A stretch of DNA of 64,000 nt from Collinsella aerofaciens (GCF_963360655.1 NZ_OY725712.1:806001-870000); one strand, 5' to 3'. Positions 47,984 through 56,485 are shown, counted from the stretch's first letter. The notes: generated from the sequence alone by a model not told the origin. Translations and numbers: made by a program.

Positions 47984-49489
47984 GGTCGCGCGCGCAGACG
48001 TGGTGTAAGAGTGTCCTGAGGTCCGTCGCTGCAAGTCCCGATGTTACTCCTTCTTGAGGCCGTGCTTCTCGACTATCTCGTCCACTATCTCCCTGGCGCG
48101 CCGCCCGAGCGCGCGGCGCCTCCCCTCTGTCGGGGCCGGCCTGTCCGCGGGCTCGGCGAAGCCCTCGGCGGCCGAGGCCTCGGAGAACATGCGCTGCTGG
48201 GACCACTGCCCCTCGGTCTCCATGAGGCTCGCGCACGTCAGGCGCAGCATCGACTCCCTCGAGGGGAAGGACTGCACGACCCTGTAGCGGCGCTTGATCT
48301 CGCGGTTGGCGCGCTCCTGGACGTTGTTGGTGCGGAGCTTGGCCCAGTGCGCCCTGGGGAAGGCCGTGAACGCCAGCGCGGAGTCCTCGGCCTGCTCGAA
48401 GACCTCGCCGGCCCTGGCGGACACCGACGCCACCCAGGGCGCCGCCTCGGCCCACACGCAGCGCGCGAGGTCGGGGTCGTCCTGGTAGACCGCGGCGTGC
48501 ACGAGGTCCCTGACGGCCGCCTTGGAGTCCTCGGGCCTGCCCGAGCAGGCGCTCTGGAGGTTGCGCTGCAGGTGCGTCACGCAGCGCTGCCAGGCGCAGC
48601 CCTGGAACAGGCGCGAGACGGCGGCCACGAGCCCGGCGTGGCTGTCGGAGACCACGAGGCGAACGCCGGCCAGCCCGCGCTCGCGCAGCCCGCCGAGGAA
48701 CGCCGCCCAGGAGTCCTCGCTCTCGGTGTCGACCACGTCGCAGCCCAGGAAGTGCTTGCGCCCGTCGGCGCCCAGCCCGATCGCGGTCACGACGCCCTGC
48801 GAGACGACCGACGAGCCGACCCTGCAGCTCATGTAGGTGGCGTCGAGCCACAGGTAGCAGCACGGCGTGCCCGACAGGTCGCGGCGGCGGAACTCCGCCA
48901 CCTCGGCGTCGAGGTCGGAGCAGAGGCTCGAGACCTCCGAGCTCGACAGCGAGGATATGCCCAGCTTGGACGCCACGCGCTCGACCTTGCGGGTGGACAC
49001 GCCGCACACGTACATCTCCTGCACGATGGCGGCCACCGAGGTGTCGACGCGCGACCATCGCGCGAGCATGCCCTCGGGGTAGTAGGTGCCGTGCCTGAGC
49101 TTGGGTATCTCGAGCTCCACGTCGCCCACGGCGGTCTTGAGCGACCTGGGGCGGTAGCCGTTGCGGCTGTTCTCCCTGCCGTCGCTGCGCTCGTTGCGGC
49201 CCGCGCCGCACATCTGCTGGGCCTCGGAGTCCATCAGCGCGTTCATCACGCCGCCCAGCACCCTGCACGCGAACTCGCGCGCGTCGCCGCACTCCTGCCA
49301 AAGCCTCGCCGCCTCGAGGGCCTCGTCGCGGCCGAGGCGCAGTACACTCTCTTCTTGGGGCATCGCCTTTCCTTCCATTCGTCACCTTCATTACTCCAAC
49401 GACGAATTCTAGGCGGTGTCCCCTCCCTTTCAAGAAAGGGAAGAGGCGGGGCATGCCCCGCCTCTTACACCACATCTCTGCGCGCTACC
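47984..49489 (-). mobile_element. IS256-family insertion sequence, copy 2 (1506 bp)
   Basis: Same length, ends and gene as copy 1, in opposite orientation. Plus-strand ends are GGTCGCGCGCGCAGACG at 47984 and CGCGCTACC at 49489. The 8-bp duplication CGAGGTCT flanks it at 47976-47983 and 49490-49497. The identity of the transposase and intact duplications indicate recent transposition. Confidence 0.95.
48044..49378 (-). CDS. IS256-family transposase, copy 2
   Basis: The 444-residue product is identical to that of copy 1: DDE residues in WLDATY, VVSDSHAG and QERANREIKRR. The reading frame is intact. An alternative start 15 bases downstream (49363) has GGAAGGAAAGG ahead of it. The antisense strand also has a 500-codon open frame, which is a by-product of high G+C and is not a gene. 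Confidence 0.95.
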   Translation of the reverse strand: MEGKAMPQEESVLRLGRDEALEAARLWQECGDAREFACRVLGGVMNALMDSEAQQMCGAGRNERSDGRENSRNGYRPRSLKTAVGDVELEIPKLRHGTYYPEGMLARWSRVDTSVAAIVQEMYVCGVSTRKVERVASKLGISSLSSSEVSSLCSDLDAEVAEFRRRDLSGTPCCYLWLDATYMSCRVGSSVVSQGVVTAIGLGADGRKHFLGCDVVDTESEDSWAAFLGGLRERGLAGVRLVVSDSHAGLVAAVSRLFQGCAWQRCVTHLQRNLQSACSGRPEDSKAAVRDLVHAAVYQDDPDLARCVWAEAAPWVASVSARAGEVFEQAEDSALAFTAFPRAHWAKLRTNNVQERANREIKRRYRVVQSFPSRESMLRLTCASLMETEGQWSQQRMFSEASAAEGFAEPADRPAPTEGRRRALGRRAREIVDEIVEKHGLKKE

Positions 49490-49685
49490 CGAGGTCTATC
49501 GAATTTACTTTGTTTTGTCTCAAGATTGGGTCAAATTAGCGTACATCTGTTGCGCAAAATGAGCAAAAATGGCTTCGTGAAATGTCTCTCTTTTCGTGCC
49601 AGTACTCATATTTGCCACTTTTTGACCACAGGGGCATCTGCCGCGCGAAATCGATAGGTCAAATCTGCCAAAAACGGCCCGTAAC
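49490..49685. repeat. Right target duplication and right arm of the interrupted palindrome
   Basis: CGAGGTCT at 49490-49497 is the target duplication. The arm at 49600-49629 (CAGTACTCATATTTGCCAC and so on) pairs with 47897-47926. Before the IS arrived this was one palindromic unit of about 230 bp. No gene is seen here. Confidence 0.78.
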
Positions 49686-49910
49686 AAAAAAGCTCCCATT
49701 GCTGGGAGCTCTTTCATTTAATGGTGCGGGCGAAAGGACGTCCGCGTATCCGCTTCGCGGATCCGCACCGGCTTCGGCCGCCTGCCGGCGTCCTCGCCAG
49801 CTCGCTAAAAACGCTCCGCGTTTTCTTTACGCTCGCTCCTTCGCAGGTTCAAGTCCCCGCGATGGGCCCATAACAAAAAAGCCCCCATTGCTGGGAGCTC
49901 TTTCATTTAA
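49686..49910. repeat. Chimeric tRNA-3'-end element behind tRNA-Leu
   Basis: On the minus strand, away from the tRNA: terminator (49899-49874), inverted T-loop of this tRNA (GGTTCAAGTCC on the plus strand at 49846-49856), GC-rich block 49740-49840, duplicated tRNA 3' half (49739-49722) and second terminator (49710-49687). The block shares ATCCGC-TTC-GCGGAT and CCGGC...GCCGG with the Arg elements. The third hairpin is AAAACGC-TCC-GCGTTTT where Arg has GGACGC-TCC-GCGTCC, so both arms changed together. The inverted T-loop is that of Leu, not Arg. Confidence 0.88.
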
Positions 49911-49997
49911 TGGTGCGGGCGAAAGGACTTGAACCTTCATGGGGTTGCCCCCATACGGACCTGAACCGTACGCGTCTGCCAATTCCGCCACGCCCGC
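49911..49997 (-). tRNA. tRNA-Leu(CAG)
   Basis: Minus strand begins GCGGGCGTGGCGGAATTGGC, has anticodon loop GTTCAGG with anticodon CAG, a long variable arm (TGGGGGCAACCCCA) typical of leucine tRNAs, T-loop TTCAAGT and acceptor end CGCCCGC-A-CCA with encoded CCA. Confidence 0.96.
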
Positions 49998-50040
49998 GTG
50001 CAGGAATTAGAATAACGGAGCGCCACCACGAACGCAAGAA

Positions 50041-50958
50041 CTATTTTTGAAAAAGTTTGCAGGCATTCTCCCAAGCGGCTTGCGCGATTGCCTCAGCATC
50101 CTCGCCGGTACGATCGACACGGTCGTTGACCAGCGTGTTTGCCGTAATGGAGATCATTGCGGGCTCGCATTCAAGACCGCGGATGGGCTCCGGAGCCATA
50201 TACGGGCAATCCGTCTCGAACAAAATTCGATCGAGTGGGGTTGCCGCAAATGCCTCGCGCACATCGTCGTTGCGCTTAAAGGTGGCCGCACCGCCATAGG
50301 CGATATAGCAGCCCAAATCCACAAAGCGCTCCATCGTGGCGCGGTCCTCGCCAAAACAGTGCAGCACACAACCAGCCTGGGGCACACCCACCTCGCGCAG
50401 TACGTTGTACGCATCAACGTGCGAGGTGCGCTCCCCATCCGAGTCCTCGTGACGCAGGTGCAGCTCCACCGGCACATTGCGGCGCACGGCAAGCTCGAGC
50501 TGGCGCGCCATGCAATCAATCTGCACGTTATGGGGTGCCGGCGCGATATCGTCGTCATAGTCCATGTGATAGTCCAGGCCGATTTCGCCAATACCGGCGC
50601 ATAAGGGGTCATCAAGTGCGGCAACGACCTGTGCATGAACGTCGTCGGTATAGTCCGGCGCGCCATACGGATGCACGCCGGCAAGATACTTGATCTGCGG
50701 GATATCCTGCATCGGAAGAATCTCGCGCACCAGCCAGTCGCTATAGTCCGCCACGCTGCGCTTGTCGGCAATGGGGTCGAACATCGTCACCAACAGGTCG
50801 ACGCCCGCGGCTTTGGCACGCAGGAGCGTCTCGGGCACATCCTTGCCCCAAAACGAAAGCAGATGTGCATGCGTGTCGGCAAGCGGCGCCAAAGGCACGG
50901 GACAAGCAACCGTCTTCTTTTTCTTGGTAAACGTCACGCGTTCGGCATTAGGCATCAT
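50041..50958 (-). CDS. tatD: TatD-family hydrolase (DNase)
   Basis: A 305-residue metal-dependent TIM-barrel enzyme. The first metal motif is DTHAHLLSF (residues 28-36), then GVHPYGAPDY, IGEIGLDYHMDYD, PVELHLRHEDSD, VLHCFGEDRATM and the final FETDCPYMAPEPIRG. These are the standard TatD signature positions. An N-terminal 25-residue basic segment with KKKK is longer than usual. It overlaps the rsmA stop by 11 bases, so the two are translationally coupled. Confidence 0.92.
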   Translation of the reverse strand: MMPNAERVTFTKKKKTVACPVPLAPLADTHAHLLSFWGKDVPETLLRAKAAGVDLLVTMFDPIADKRSVADYSDWLVREILPMQDIPQIKYLAGVHPYGAPDYTDDVHAQVVAALDDPLCAGIGEIGLDYHMDYDDDIAPAPHNVQIDCMARQLELAVRRNVPVELHLRHEDSDGERTSHVDAYNVLREVGVPQAGCVLHCFGEDRATMERFVDLGCYIAYGGAATFKRNDDVREAFAATPLDRILFETDCPYMAPEPIRGLECEPAMISITANTLVNDRVDRTGEDAEAIAQAAWENACKLFQK

Positions 50959-51808
50959 GGATTAGCTCCCGGGCCAGACGGACAAAGTCGGCAACATCGA
51001 GCGTCTCGGCGCGCGTGGTGGGTGCGATACCGCAAACCTCAAAAGCGGCATCGAGCACGTCCTTGGCAAAACCGTTGGCGCTCATGGAATTGCGGATGGT
51101 CTTGCGACGCTGAGCAAATGCAGCATCAATCACGCGGGCCACAAATTCGCGATCGAGTCCTTCGGGTACCACGCCGTCAACACGGTCGATACGCACGACG
51201 GCCGAGTCCACGTGCGGCGCCGGCATAAAGCAACGCGGCGGCACCTCAAAGCGACCCGTCACCTGCGCATACAGGCCGAGCTTTGCCGTATAGCCGCCAT
51301 AGGTCTTGTTGCCCGGCACTGCGGCAATGCGATCGGCAACCTCCTTTTGCACCATGACGACGGCGCGCTTGAGCGCGGGCATCGTCTGGAAGAACTGCAG
51401 GATGATTGTCGCCGCCACGTTATAGGGCAAGTTCGCGACAAATACCGTGGGCTCGCCGCCGGCGGCCTGCTCAATCTGCTCCGGGCCCACCTTAAGCGCG
51501 TCGCCCATGATAAAGCGGAAGTTGGCGTAGTCGGCGGCGTGAGCATCGAGCACCGGCTCGAGCTCGGGATCTGCCTCAATCGACGTAACGCACGCCGCCT
51601 CCTGCAGCAGGGCCAACGTCAGCGTGCCGCAACCCGGGCCGACCTCGAGCACGCGCTCATCGCCCGCAAGCTCAGCGAGCTCACAGATACGTTCGATCAC
51701 ATGGTTGTCGATCAGGAAGTTCTGGCCCAGGCGATGCTTGGTCGCAAGGCCAAACTCCTCTAGCAGCTCCCTAGTTGCCGTGGGGTTTGCCAAAGGCGAA
51801 GTTGTCAT
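50948..51808 (-). CDS. rsmA: 16S rRNA dimethyladenosine transferase
   Basis: A 286-residue methyltransferase (KsgA) that dimethylates two adenines near the 3' end of 16S rRNA. The SAM motif I is VLEVGPGCGTLTLALL, with HRLGQNFLIDNHVIERIC before it. The catalytic motif IV is VANLPYNVAATIILQF. The C-terminal helical domain contains PPRCFMPAPHVDSAVVRI. AGGAGG precedes the ATG. It is separated from metG by a terminator. Confidence 0.96.
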   Translation of the reverse strand: MTTSPLANPTATRELLEEFGLATKHRLGQNFLIDNHVIERICELAELAGDERVLEVGPGCGTLTLALLQEAACVTSIEADPELEPVLDAHAADYANFRFIMGDALKVGPEQIEQAAGGEPTVFVANLPYNVAATIILQFFQTMPALKRAVVMVQKEVADRIAAVPGNKTYGGYTAKLGLYAQVTGRFEVPPRCFMPAPHVDSAVVRIDRVDGVVPEGLDREFVARVIDAAFAQRRKTIRNSMSANGFAKDVLDAAFEVCGIAPTTRAETLDVADFVRLARELIHDA

Positions 51809-51842
51809 GGTTGCCTCCTTAACATGGTGGCTGCATCGTAAA

Positions 51843-51876
51843 GCAAAAGGGCATGGACCGTTGCGGCCATGCCCTT
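51843..51876 (-). terminator. metG: Terminator of metG
   Basis: AAGGGCATGG (51847-51856) pairs perfectly with CCATGCCCTT (51867-51876), followed by TTTTGC on the minus strand. It lies 40 bases after the metG stop and before rsmA. Confidence 0.85.
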
Positions 51877-51915
51877 ACAGCTAAACAGCAAATTGCCGAT
51901 ATGGCGCGCAGCGGC

Positions 51916-53517
51916 TTAGCCCAGACGCGGGAACAGCGGCTCGCCCTTCTCGACGGGCTGACCACCGGCAAGCAGGCCCCAAGCGCAAATGCCCTTGAGG
52001 TCGTCGCTCGCGGCCTCGTCCTCGCAGGACAGGCGGCGCAGGGCCTCGGCAGAAGTCTGGGGCATGAGCGGCATCAGCAGGTGAGCGGCAATGCGGATGG
52101 CCTCGAGCAGGTTGTAGATCACAAACGCCAGCTCGTCAGCCTTGGCCTCGTCCTTGGCAAGCGCCCAGGGCTCGGAGTCCTCGATGTAGTGGTTGGCGGC
52201 ATGGATGAGCTCCATGACCTCGTCCTTAGCTCCACCATAATCGAGCACGTCCATCTTGGCCATGTAGCGCTCGACCAGACCATCGGCGATCTTTGCCAGC
52301 GGGTTGTCGAACGCATCGAACGATGCGGGCTTGGCGGGCGCGCAACCATCAAAGTACTTGCCGCTCATGTTGAGCGAACGCGAGATAAGGTTGCCCCAGC
52401 TGTTGGCCAGGTCGGCGTTGTAGACCTGCTCCATGCGATCGAAGCTGATGGCACCGTCGGTGCCGGGGACGACGTCGGTCATAAAGTAGTAGCGATAGCC
52501 CTCGACGCCCAACATGTCGATAACGTCCTGCGGAGCGATGGCGTTGCCGCGGCTCTTGGACATCTTCTCGGCCTTGCCGGTCTCGGCATTGCGCACGGTC
52601 AGGAAGCCGTGGGCAAAGACGTGCTCGGGCAGGGCCTCGCCGATGGCCATGAGCATGGCGGGCCAAATGACGCAGTGGAAGCGGATGATGTCCTTGCCCA
52701 CGATGTGGAACTGCGCGGGCCAGCGATAGGCCAGCTCGGCACGCGCCTCGTCGGTGTCGACACCGTAGCCGACGGCCGTCATATAGTTGAGCAGCGCATC
52801 GAACCACACGTAGGTCACGTGACCCTCGTCAAACGGGACCTGAATGCCCCAGTCAAAGCTCGTACGGCTCACGGAAAGGTCATTAAGGCCGCCCTCGACA
52901 AAGCTACGTACCTCGTTCATGCGGAACGCAGGCTCGACAAAGTCGGGGTGCTCGTCGTAAAGCTTGAGCAGCTTGTCCTGGAAAGCGGAAAGCTTAAAGA
53001 AGTAGGACTCCTCCTGCACGCGCTCAAGCGGACGGTGGCAGTCGGGGCACAGGTGCTGGCCGACGCTGCCGTACTCCTCGTCGCCCTTCTGGACCTGCGT
53101 ATCGGTGAAGTAGGTCTCGTCAGGCACGCAATACCAACCGTCGTAGCTGCCCTTATACAGGTAGCCGGACTCCTTCATGCGCTCCCACAGGTACTGCACG
53201 GCATGATGCTGGCGCGGCTCGGTGGTGCGGATGAAGTCGTCGTTGGAGATCTCGAGCTTGCTCCAAAGCTCCTTGAAGTGCGGAGCCTGGCTGTCGGTCC
53301 ACTCCTGCGGCGTCATGTTGTGCTTGGCTGCGGCCTCGGCGACCTTCTCGCCGTGCTCGTCCATGCCGGTCAGGAACTTGACGTTATAGCCGGCGGAGCG
53401 ACGATAACGGGCCTGAACGTCGGCGATGATGGTGGAATAAGCCGTGCCCAGGTGCGGATCGGCGTTGACGTAGTAGATGGGCGTCGTGATAAAGAACGAA
53501 GGCTTACTTTGATCCAT
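51916..53517 (-). CDS. metG: Methionyl-tRNA synthetase
   Basis: A 533-residue class I synthetase. The HIGH motif appears as ADPHLGTAYSTIIAD and KMSKS as KMSKSRGNAI (residues about 305-314). The connective peptide has a Cys pair CPDCHRPLERVQEESYFF. The length shows there is no C-terminal EMAP-like tRNA-binding domain, as in the shorter bacterial form. GGAGG precedes the ATG at 53517. It lies 69 bases after rsmI. Confidence 0.96.
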   Translation of the reverse strand: MDQSKPSFFITTPIYYVNADPHLGTAYSTIIADVQARYRRSAGYNVKFLTGMDEHGEKVAEAAAKHNMTPQEWTDSQAPHFKELWSKLEISNDDFIRTTEPRQHHAVQYLWERMKESGYLYKGSYDGWYCVPDETYFTDTQVQKGDEEYGSVGQHLCPDCHRPLERVQEESYFFKLSAFQDKLLKLYDEHPDFVEPAFRMNEVRSFVEGGLNDLSVSRTSFDWGIQVPFDEGHVTYVWFDALLNYMTAVGYGVDTDEARAELAYRWPAQFHIVGKDIIRFHCVIWPAMLMAIGEALPEHVFAHGFLTVRNAETGKAEKMSKSRGNAIAPQDVIDMLGVEGYRYYFMTDVVPGTDGAISFDRMEQVYNADLANSWGNLISRSLNMSGKYFDGCAPAKPASFDAFDNPLAKIADGLVERYMAKMDVLDYGGAKDEVMELIHAANHYIEDSEPWALAKDEAKADELAFVIYNLLEAIRIAAHLLMPLMPQTSAEALRRLSCEDEAASDDLKGICAWGLLAGGQPVEKGEPLFPRLG

Positions 53518-53586
53518 GGGGTTTGTCCTCCAGAAAAACGTTGCATACAGGGGATGATTCTAGCGCAAGGGCTGGATATCCTCCAT

Positions 53587-54465
53587 CTATTGCATATCGA
53601 GCACCATGGCATAGACATCGCGCTTACGGCGCGAGTACTTCTGCGACAGGCGCTTGGCCACCGCAGAGGCGGGCTCTCCCTCCTCGAGCGCGGCGCGGAT
53701 ATCCTCGCGCAGAGCCTCGTCGGGATCCGCTGCCGCGGCGCCAACCGGCACGATACCGGCCTCCTCATCTTCGCTCGGCGGCGCGATGACCAGCGCAATC
53801 TCGCCCTTTACCTCGCCGCGAGCACGCAGCTCCTCGGCGAGCTGGGCGGCGGGCCCGCGCAAGACCTCCTCGTGCAGCTTGGTGAGTTCGCGGCAGACGG
53901 CAACCTCACGTTGGGGAAAGACCTCCGCCACGGCCTCGAGCGTCGCCACGATGCGATGTGGAGACTCGTAGAAGATGAGTGCGCCGGGCACCACGGCAAG
54001 ACGCTGCAGTCGGCGCACGCGGTCGCCGTGCTTGCGACCCAAAAAGCCTTCGAAGAAGAAATGCTCGCAGGGAATGCCGGACGAAACGAGCGCCGTGACG
54101 CAAGCAGAAGGCCCGGGAATAACTTCGACGGGCACATCGGCCTCACGCGCCGCCTCGACCAGCGCCTGGCCGGGATCGGACACGCTCGGCATGCCGGCGT
54201 CCGAGGCAAAGGCGAGGGTCTCCCCCGCCAGCAGGCGGTCGACCAGGCCGGCGGCGCGGCTGGCGATCACATTCTCGTCGCAACGGACAAGCGGCTTGGA
54301 AATGCCCAGGTGCATCAGCAGCTTTGACGTCACACGCGTGTCTTCGCAGCAGATGACATCGGCAGCGGCAAAGGCTTCGCCAACGCGCGGGGACAGGTCG
54401 CCCAGGTTGCCGATGGGCGTGCCGACCACATAGAGTTTGCCCGTATGGGCGCTGTTTTGCGTCAT
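53587..54465 (-). CDS. rsmI: 16S rRNA (cytidine1402-2'-O)-methyltransferase
   Basis: A 292-residue tetrapyrrole-methylase-fold enzyme. Seen: LYVVGTPIGNLGDLSPR at the start, VICCEDTRVTSKLL, ASDAGMPSVSDPGQALV, IPGPSACVTALVSSG, FFEGFLGRKHGDR and FYESPHRIVATLEA. All are RsmI signature positions. The C-terminal 60 residues are acidic and helical. It begins 6 bases after the stop of the GH5-like gene. Confidence 0.95.
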   Translation of the reverse strand: MTQNSAHTGKLYVVGTPIGNLGDLSPRVGEAFAAADVICCEDTRVTSKLLMHLGISKPLVRCDENVIASRAAGLVDRLLAGETLAFASDAGMPSVSDPGQALVEAAREADVPVEVIPGPSACVTALVSSGIPCEHFFFEGFLGRKHGDRVRRLQRLAVVPGALIFYESPHRIVATLEAVAEVFPQREVAVCRELTKLHEEVLRGPAAQLAEELRARGEVKGEIALVIAPPSEDEEAGIVPVGAAAADPDEALREDIRAALEEGEPASAVAKRLSQKYSRRKRDVYAMVLDMQ

Positions 54466-54471
54466 ATCAAC

Positions 54472-55533
54472 CTATTCAATCATGCCGCGCTCGAGCGTGC
54501 CGAGCGCCGCGCGGGCGTCCCATGCTGCAATGCGCTTCTCGGTCTTCCACGTTTGGAAGAACCAACCGGCAGCCGGCGCAAACGAAGCCAGCTGATTGGC
54601 GATAAACACGCGCTCGTAGGCATTGCGGCCCTCGGGCGTAACCGACGAGTTGGCAAAGATCGCCGCGCCCGACCATTCGCCCACCAGCACGGGGAACCCA
54701 GTTGAAATCGCTTCTTTAAGCTCGCGCTTGTTACGCGAAATCGCCGTCGTCAGCCCGCGGGGGCTCGTGATGTCGAGCGCATGCTCGTCGCGGTAATGGT
54801 ACAGGTGAAGGTCCATGTAGACGTTCTTGTACTTGGCGCCGCGCATAAAATGCTTCCACTCGCTGGGATGCCCCGACGACGAGAAAACGACGATCTTATC
54901 CTCGGGCATATACGAACGGACGAGCTCGTAAGCATCGCGATAGAAATTGCGCAGGTAGTGAGCAGGAATGCCATCCGTCATGGTGAAGAGGCTCTTGCGG
55001 ACACTCATCTGCGGCGTATCCAGCAGCTCAATACCCAGCAGGCTCTCGGCCTCGCCGTAGCGATCGGCCAAGCGCTCGAGCACGTCGAGTGCGACATGAC
55101 GACCGTTGGTGGACGAATGCCACTCGGCAACAGCCTCCGGCGTGGCGGGCGAATCGTTGGAATCGCCCTGGCCACCGGGCACAGTCGCCAGGTCAAGCAG
55201 CACGCGAATGTTGTACTTGGCAGCCCACTCAATCGCGCGGTCGATGTAATCGACAACCGAGATGTAGGAGGCATCGGACTCCTGTGAGCCAAAGGCATAC
55301 CAAGGCACCGGCAGGCGCACGGCGTTGAGGCCGATCTGCGCCATGCGACGGAAATCGTCCTCGCTCACAAACGTCTCGTAATGACGGCGCATGCGCTCGT
55401 TATAGGCGGCGGTGCCCATGGCCTCCTGCAGCTCGGCCGCGTTGGATGCACCGGTCGCCGCGTATAGCGACGGGGTCACCCAAGGCTCGGGAATAAACCA
55501 GCCAGAGAGATTAACGCCGAGTATCCTCTCCAT
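54472..55533 (-). CDS. GH5-like TIM-barrel protein lacking key catalytic residues
   Basis: A 353-residue protein with the fold of exo-beta-1,3-glucanase-type GH5 enzymes: LGVNLSGWFIPEPWVTPSLY at the start, LNAVRLPVPWYAF around Arg73, VDLHLYHYRD-like segment and the nucleophile Glu286 in PVLVGEWSGA. However the acid/base motif, normally NEP, reads ELLDTPQ with Asp172-Thr173, and the conserved His of the LLDLHGAPG motif is Ala116 (LLDLATVPGGQ). No signal peptide is present. It may bind a glycan without cutting it, or use other chemistry. The ATG at 55533 has AAGGGGGCAGTG upstream, whereas the open frame runs to 55728. Confidence 0.82.
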   Translation of the reverse strand: MERILGVNLSGWFIPEPWVTPSLYAATGASNAAELQEAMGTAAYNERMRRHYETFVSEDDFRRMAQIGLNAVRLPVPWYAFGSQESDASYISVVDYIDRAIEWAAKYNIRVLLDLATVPGGQGDSNDSPATPEAVAEWHSSTNGRHVALDVLERLADRYGEAESLLGIELLDTPQMSVRKSLFTMTDGIPAHYLRNFYRDAYELVRSYMPEDKIVVFSSSGHPSEWKHFMRGAKYKNVYMDLHLYHYRDEHALDITSPRGLTTAISRNKRELKEAISTGFPVLVGEWSGAAIFANSSVTPEGRNAYERVFIANQLASFAPAAGWFFQTWKTEKRIAAWDARAALGTLERGMIE

Positions 55534-55699
55534 CACTGCCCCCTTCGGATCGTGCAGGCCGAGCCTGCATCGTATTGCATAGGAAAAGTATCGTTTTGAG
55601 TATACCCGCGCATGCGGACAGACGACCGAACGGTCTGTAAAGTGGCGCAAAAGCGGGAGGAATGTCTGAGCGGGCGGGCCCGAGATGTGCACGCACGTC

Positions 55700-55772
55700 G
55701 GAAGTAAGCGCCGGAAAGCGCATCCCACTCTGAAGCCAAATTCCGGGACGCAATTTCCGCAGAGCCCTCAAT
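55700..55772. repeat. Intergenic repeat of the GGGACGCAATTTCC family
   Basis: CGGAAAGCGCATCCCAC and AAATTCCGGGACGCAATTTC match the units at 4283-4342 and 5886-5925. It lies upstream of the GH5-like gene. Confidence 0.65.
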
Positions 55773-56001
55773 AAAAGAAAAGGACCCCTTTGCAGAGGTC
55801 CTAGTCAATTCAAGGTGGCGGGGAAGGGAATCGCGTCCGCGCGCTGCGCGGACGGACCGCTGCGGCGCTTGCGCGCCTTGCGAGCTACGCTGGAAAACGC
55901 TTGCGCGTTTCCTCAGCTCCGCGCCCTCACGGGGTTCGATTCCGTGCATGGGCTACATAAAAGAAAAGGACCCCTTTGCAGAGGTCCTAGTCAATTCAAG
56001 G
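55773..56001. repeat. Chimeric tRNA-3'-end element behind tRNA-Phe
   Basis: On the minus strand, away from the tRNA: terminator (55989-55965), inverted Phe T-loop (GGTTCGATTCC on the plus strand at 55933-55943), GC-rich block 55834-55930, duplicated tRNA 3' half (55833-55814), second terminator (55802-55779). The block differs in sequence from the Arg and Leu versions but keeps the plan: GTCCGCGC-GCT-GCGCGGAC, GGCGC-TTGC-GCGCC and GGAAAACGC-TTGC-GCGTTTCC. The block ends are themselves complementary (GGAATCG and CGATTCC). Confidence 0.87.
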
Positions 56002-56074
<73 letters not shown>

Positions 56075-56197
56075 ATTTGAGGTGTGCCTTGTTTCAAGGC
56101 TTGATTAGTATAACCAAGGACGCGTTCCGGTCAACCGAGAATTTTAAAAAAGTTTTTGAGCACAGCCTCGGTTCTATAAATCGGCACGTCAGAGGCA

Positions 56198-56485
56198 TCA
56201 GCCGGCAGCAAGAAGTTTTTCACTCAGAGCCGCACGGGCAAACTCACTTGGCGTCATCCCCTCGGCAGCCGCCCGTCGACGAATGGCCTCCTTCATTCCC
56301 AGAGGAATCTTGACCGACAGCGTTGCCGTCCCCTCACCTGAGAGCGGGGGCCGTCCATGCACGATCCCACCAACGGTGTGTTCGCCATCCGGAAACTCTC
56401 CGCGCTCGTACGACTCGCACCACGCGTCAATCATTTCATCCGTTACAACCTGACCATTAGCGGCCGTATACGTCTTGCCCATCAT
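56198..56485 (-). CDS. Antitoxin-like protein with C-terminal ribbon-helix-helix
   Basis: A 95-residue protein. Its first 50 residues are polar and not recognised; residues about 53-92 (TATLSVKIPLGMKEAIRRRA...TPSEFARAALSEKLL) form a ribbon-helix-helix DNA-binding domain as in CopG/Arc-type antitoxins. Its ATG-ATG start overlaps the TGA stop of the upstream gene and AAAGGGG precedes it. Together they look like a toxin-antitoxin operon in which the regulator is the second gene. A start three bases in (56482) is equally possible. Confidence 0.72.
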   Translation of the reverse strand: MMGKTYTAANGQVVTDEMIDAWCESYERGEFPDGEHTVGGIVHGRPPLSGEGTATLSVKIPLGMKEAIRRRAAAEGMTPSEFARAALSEKLLAAG

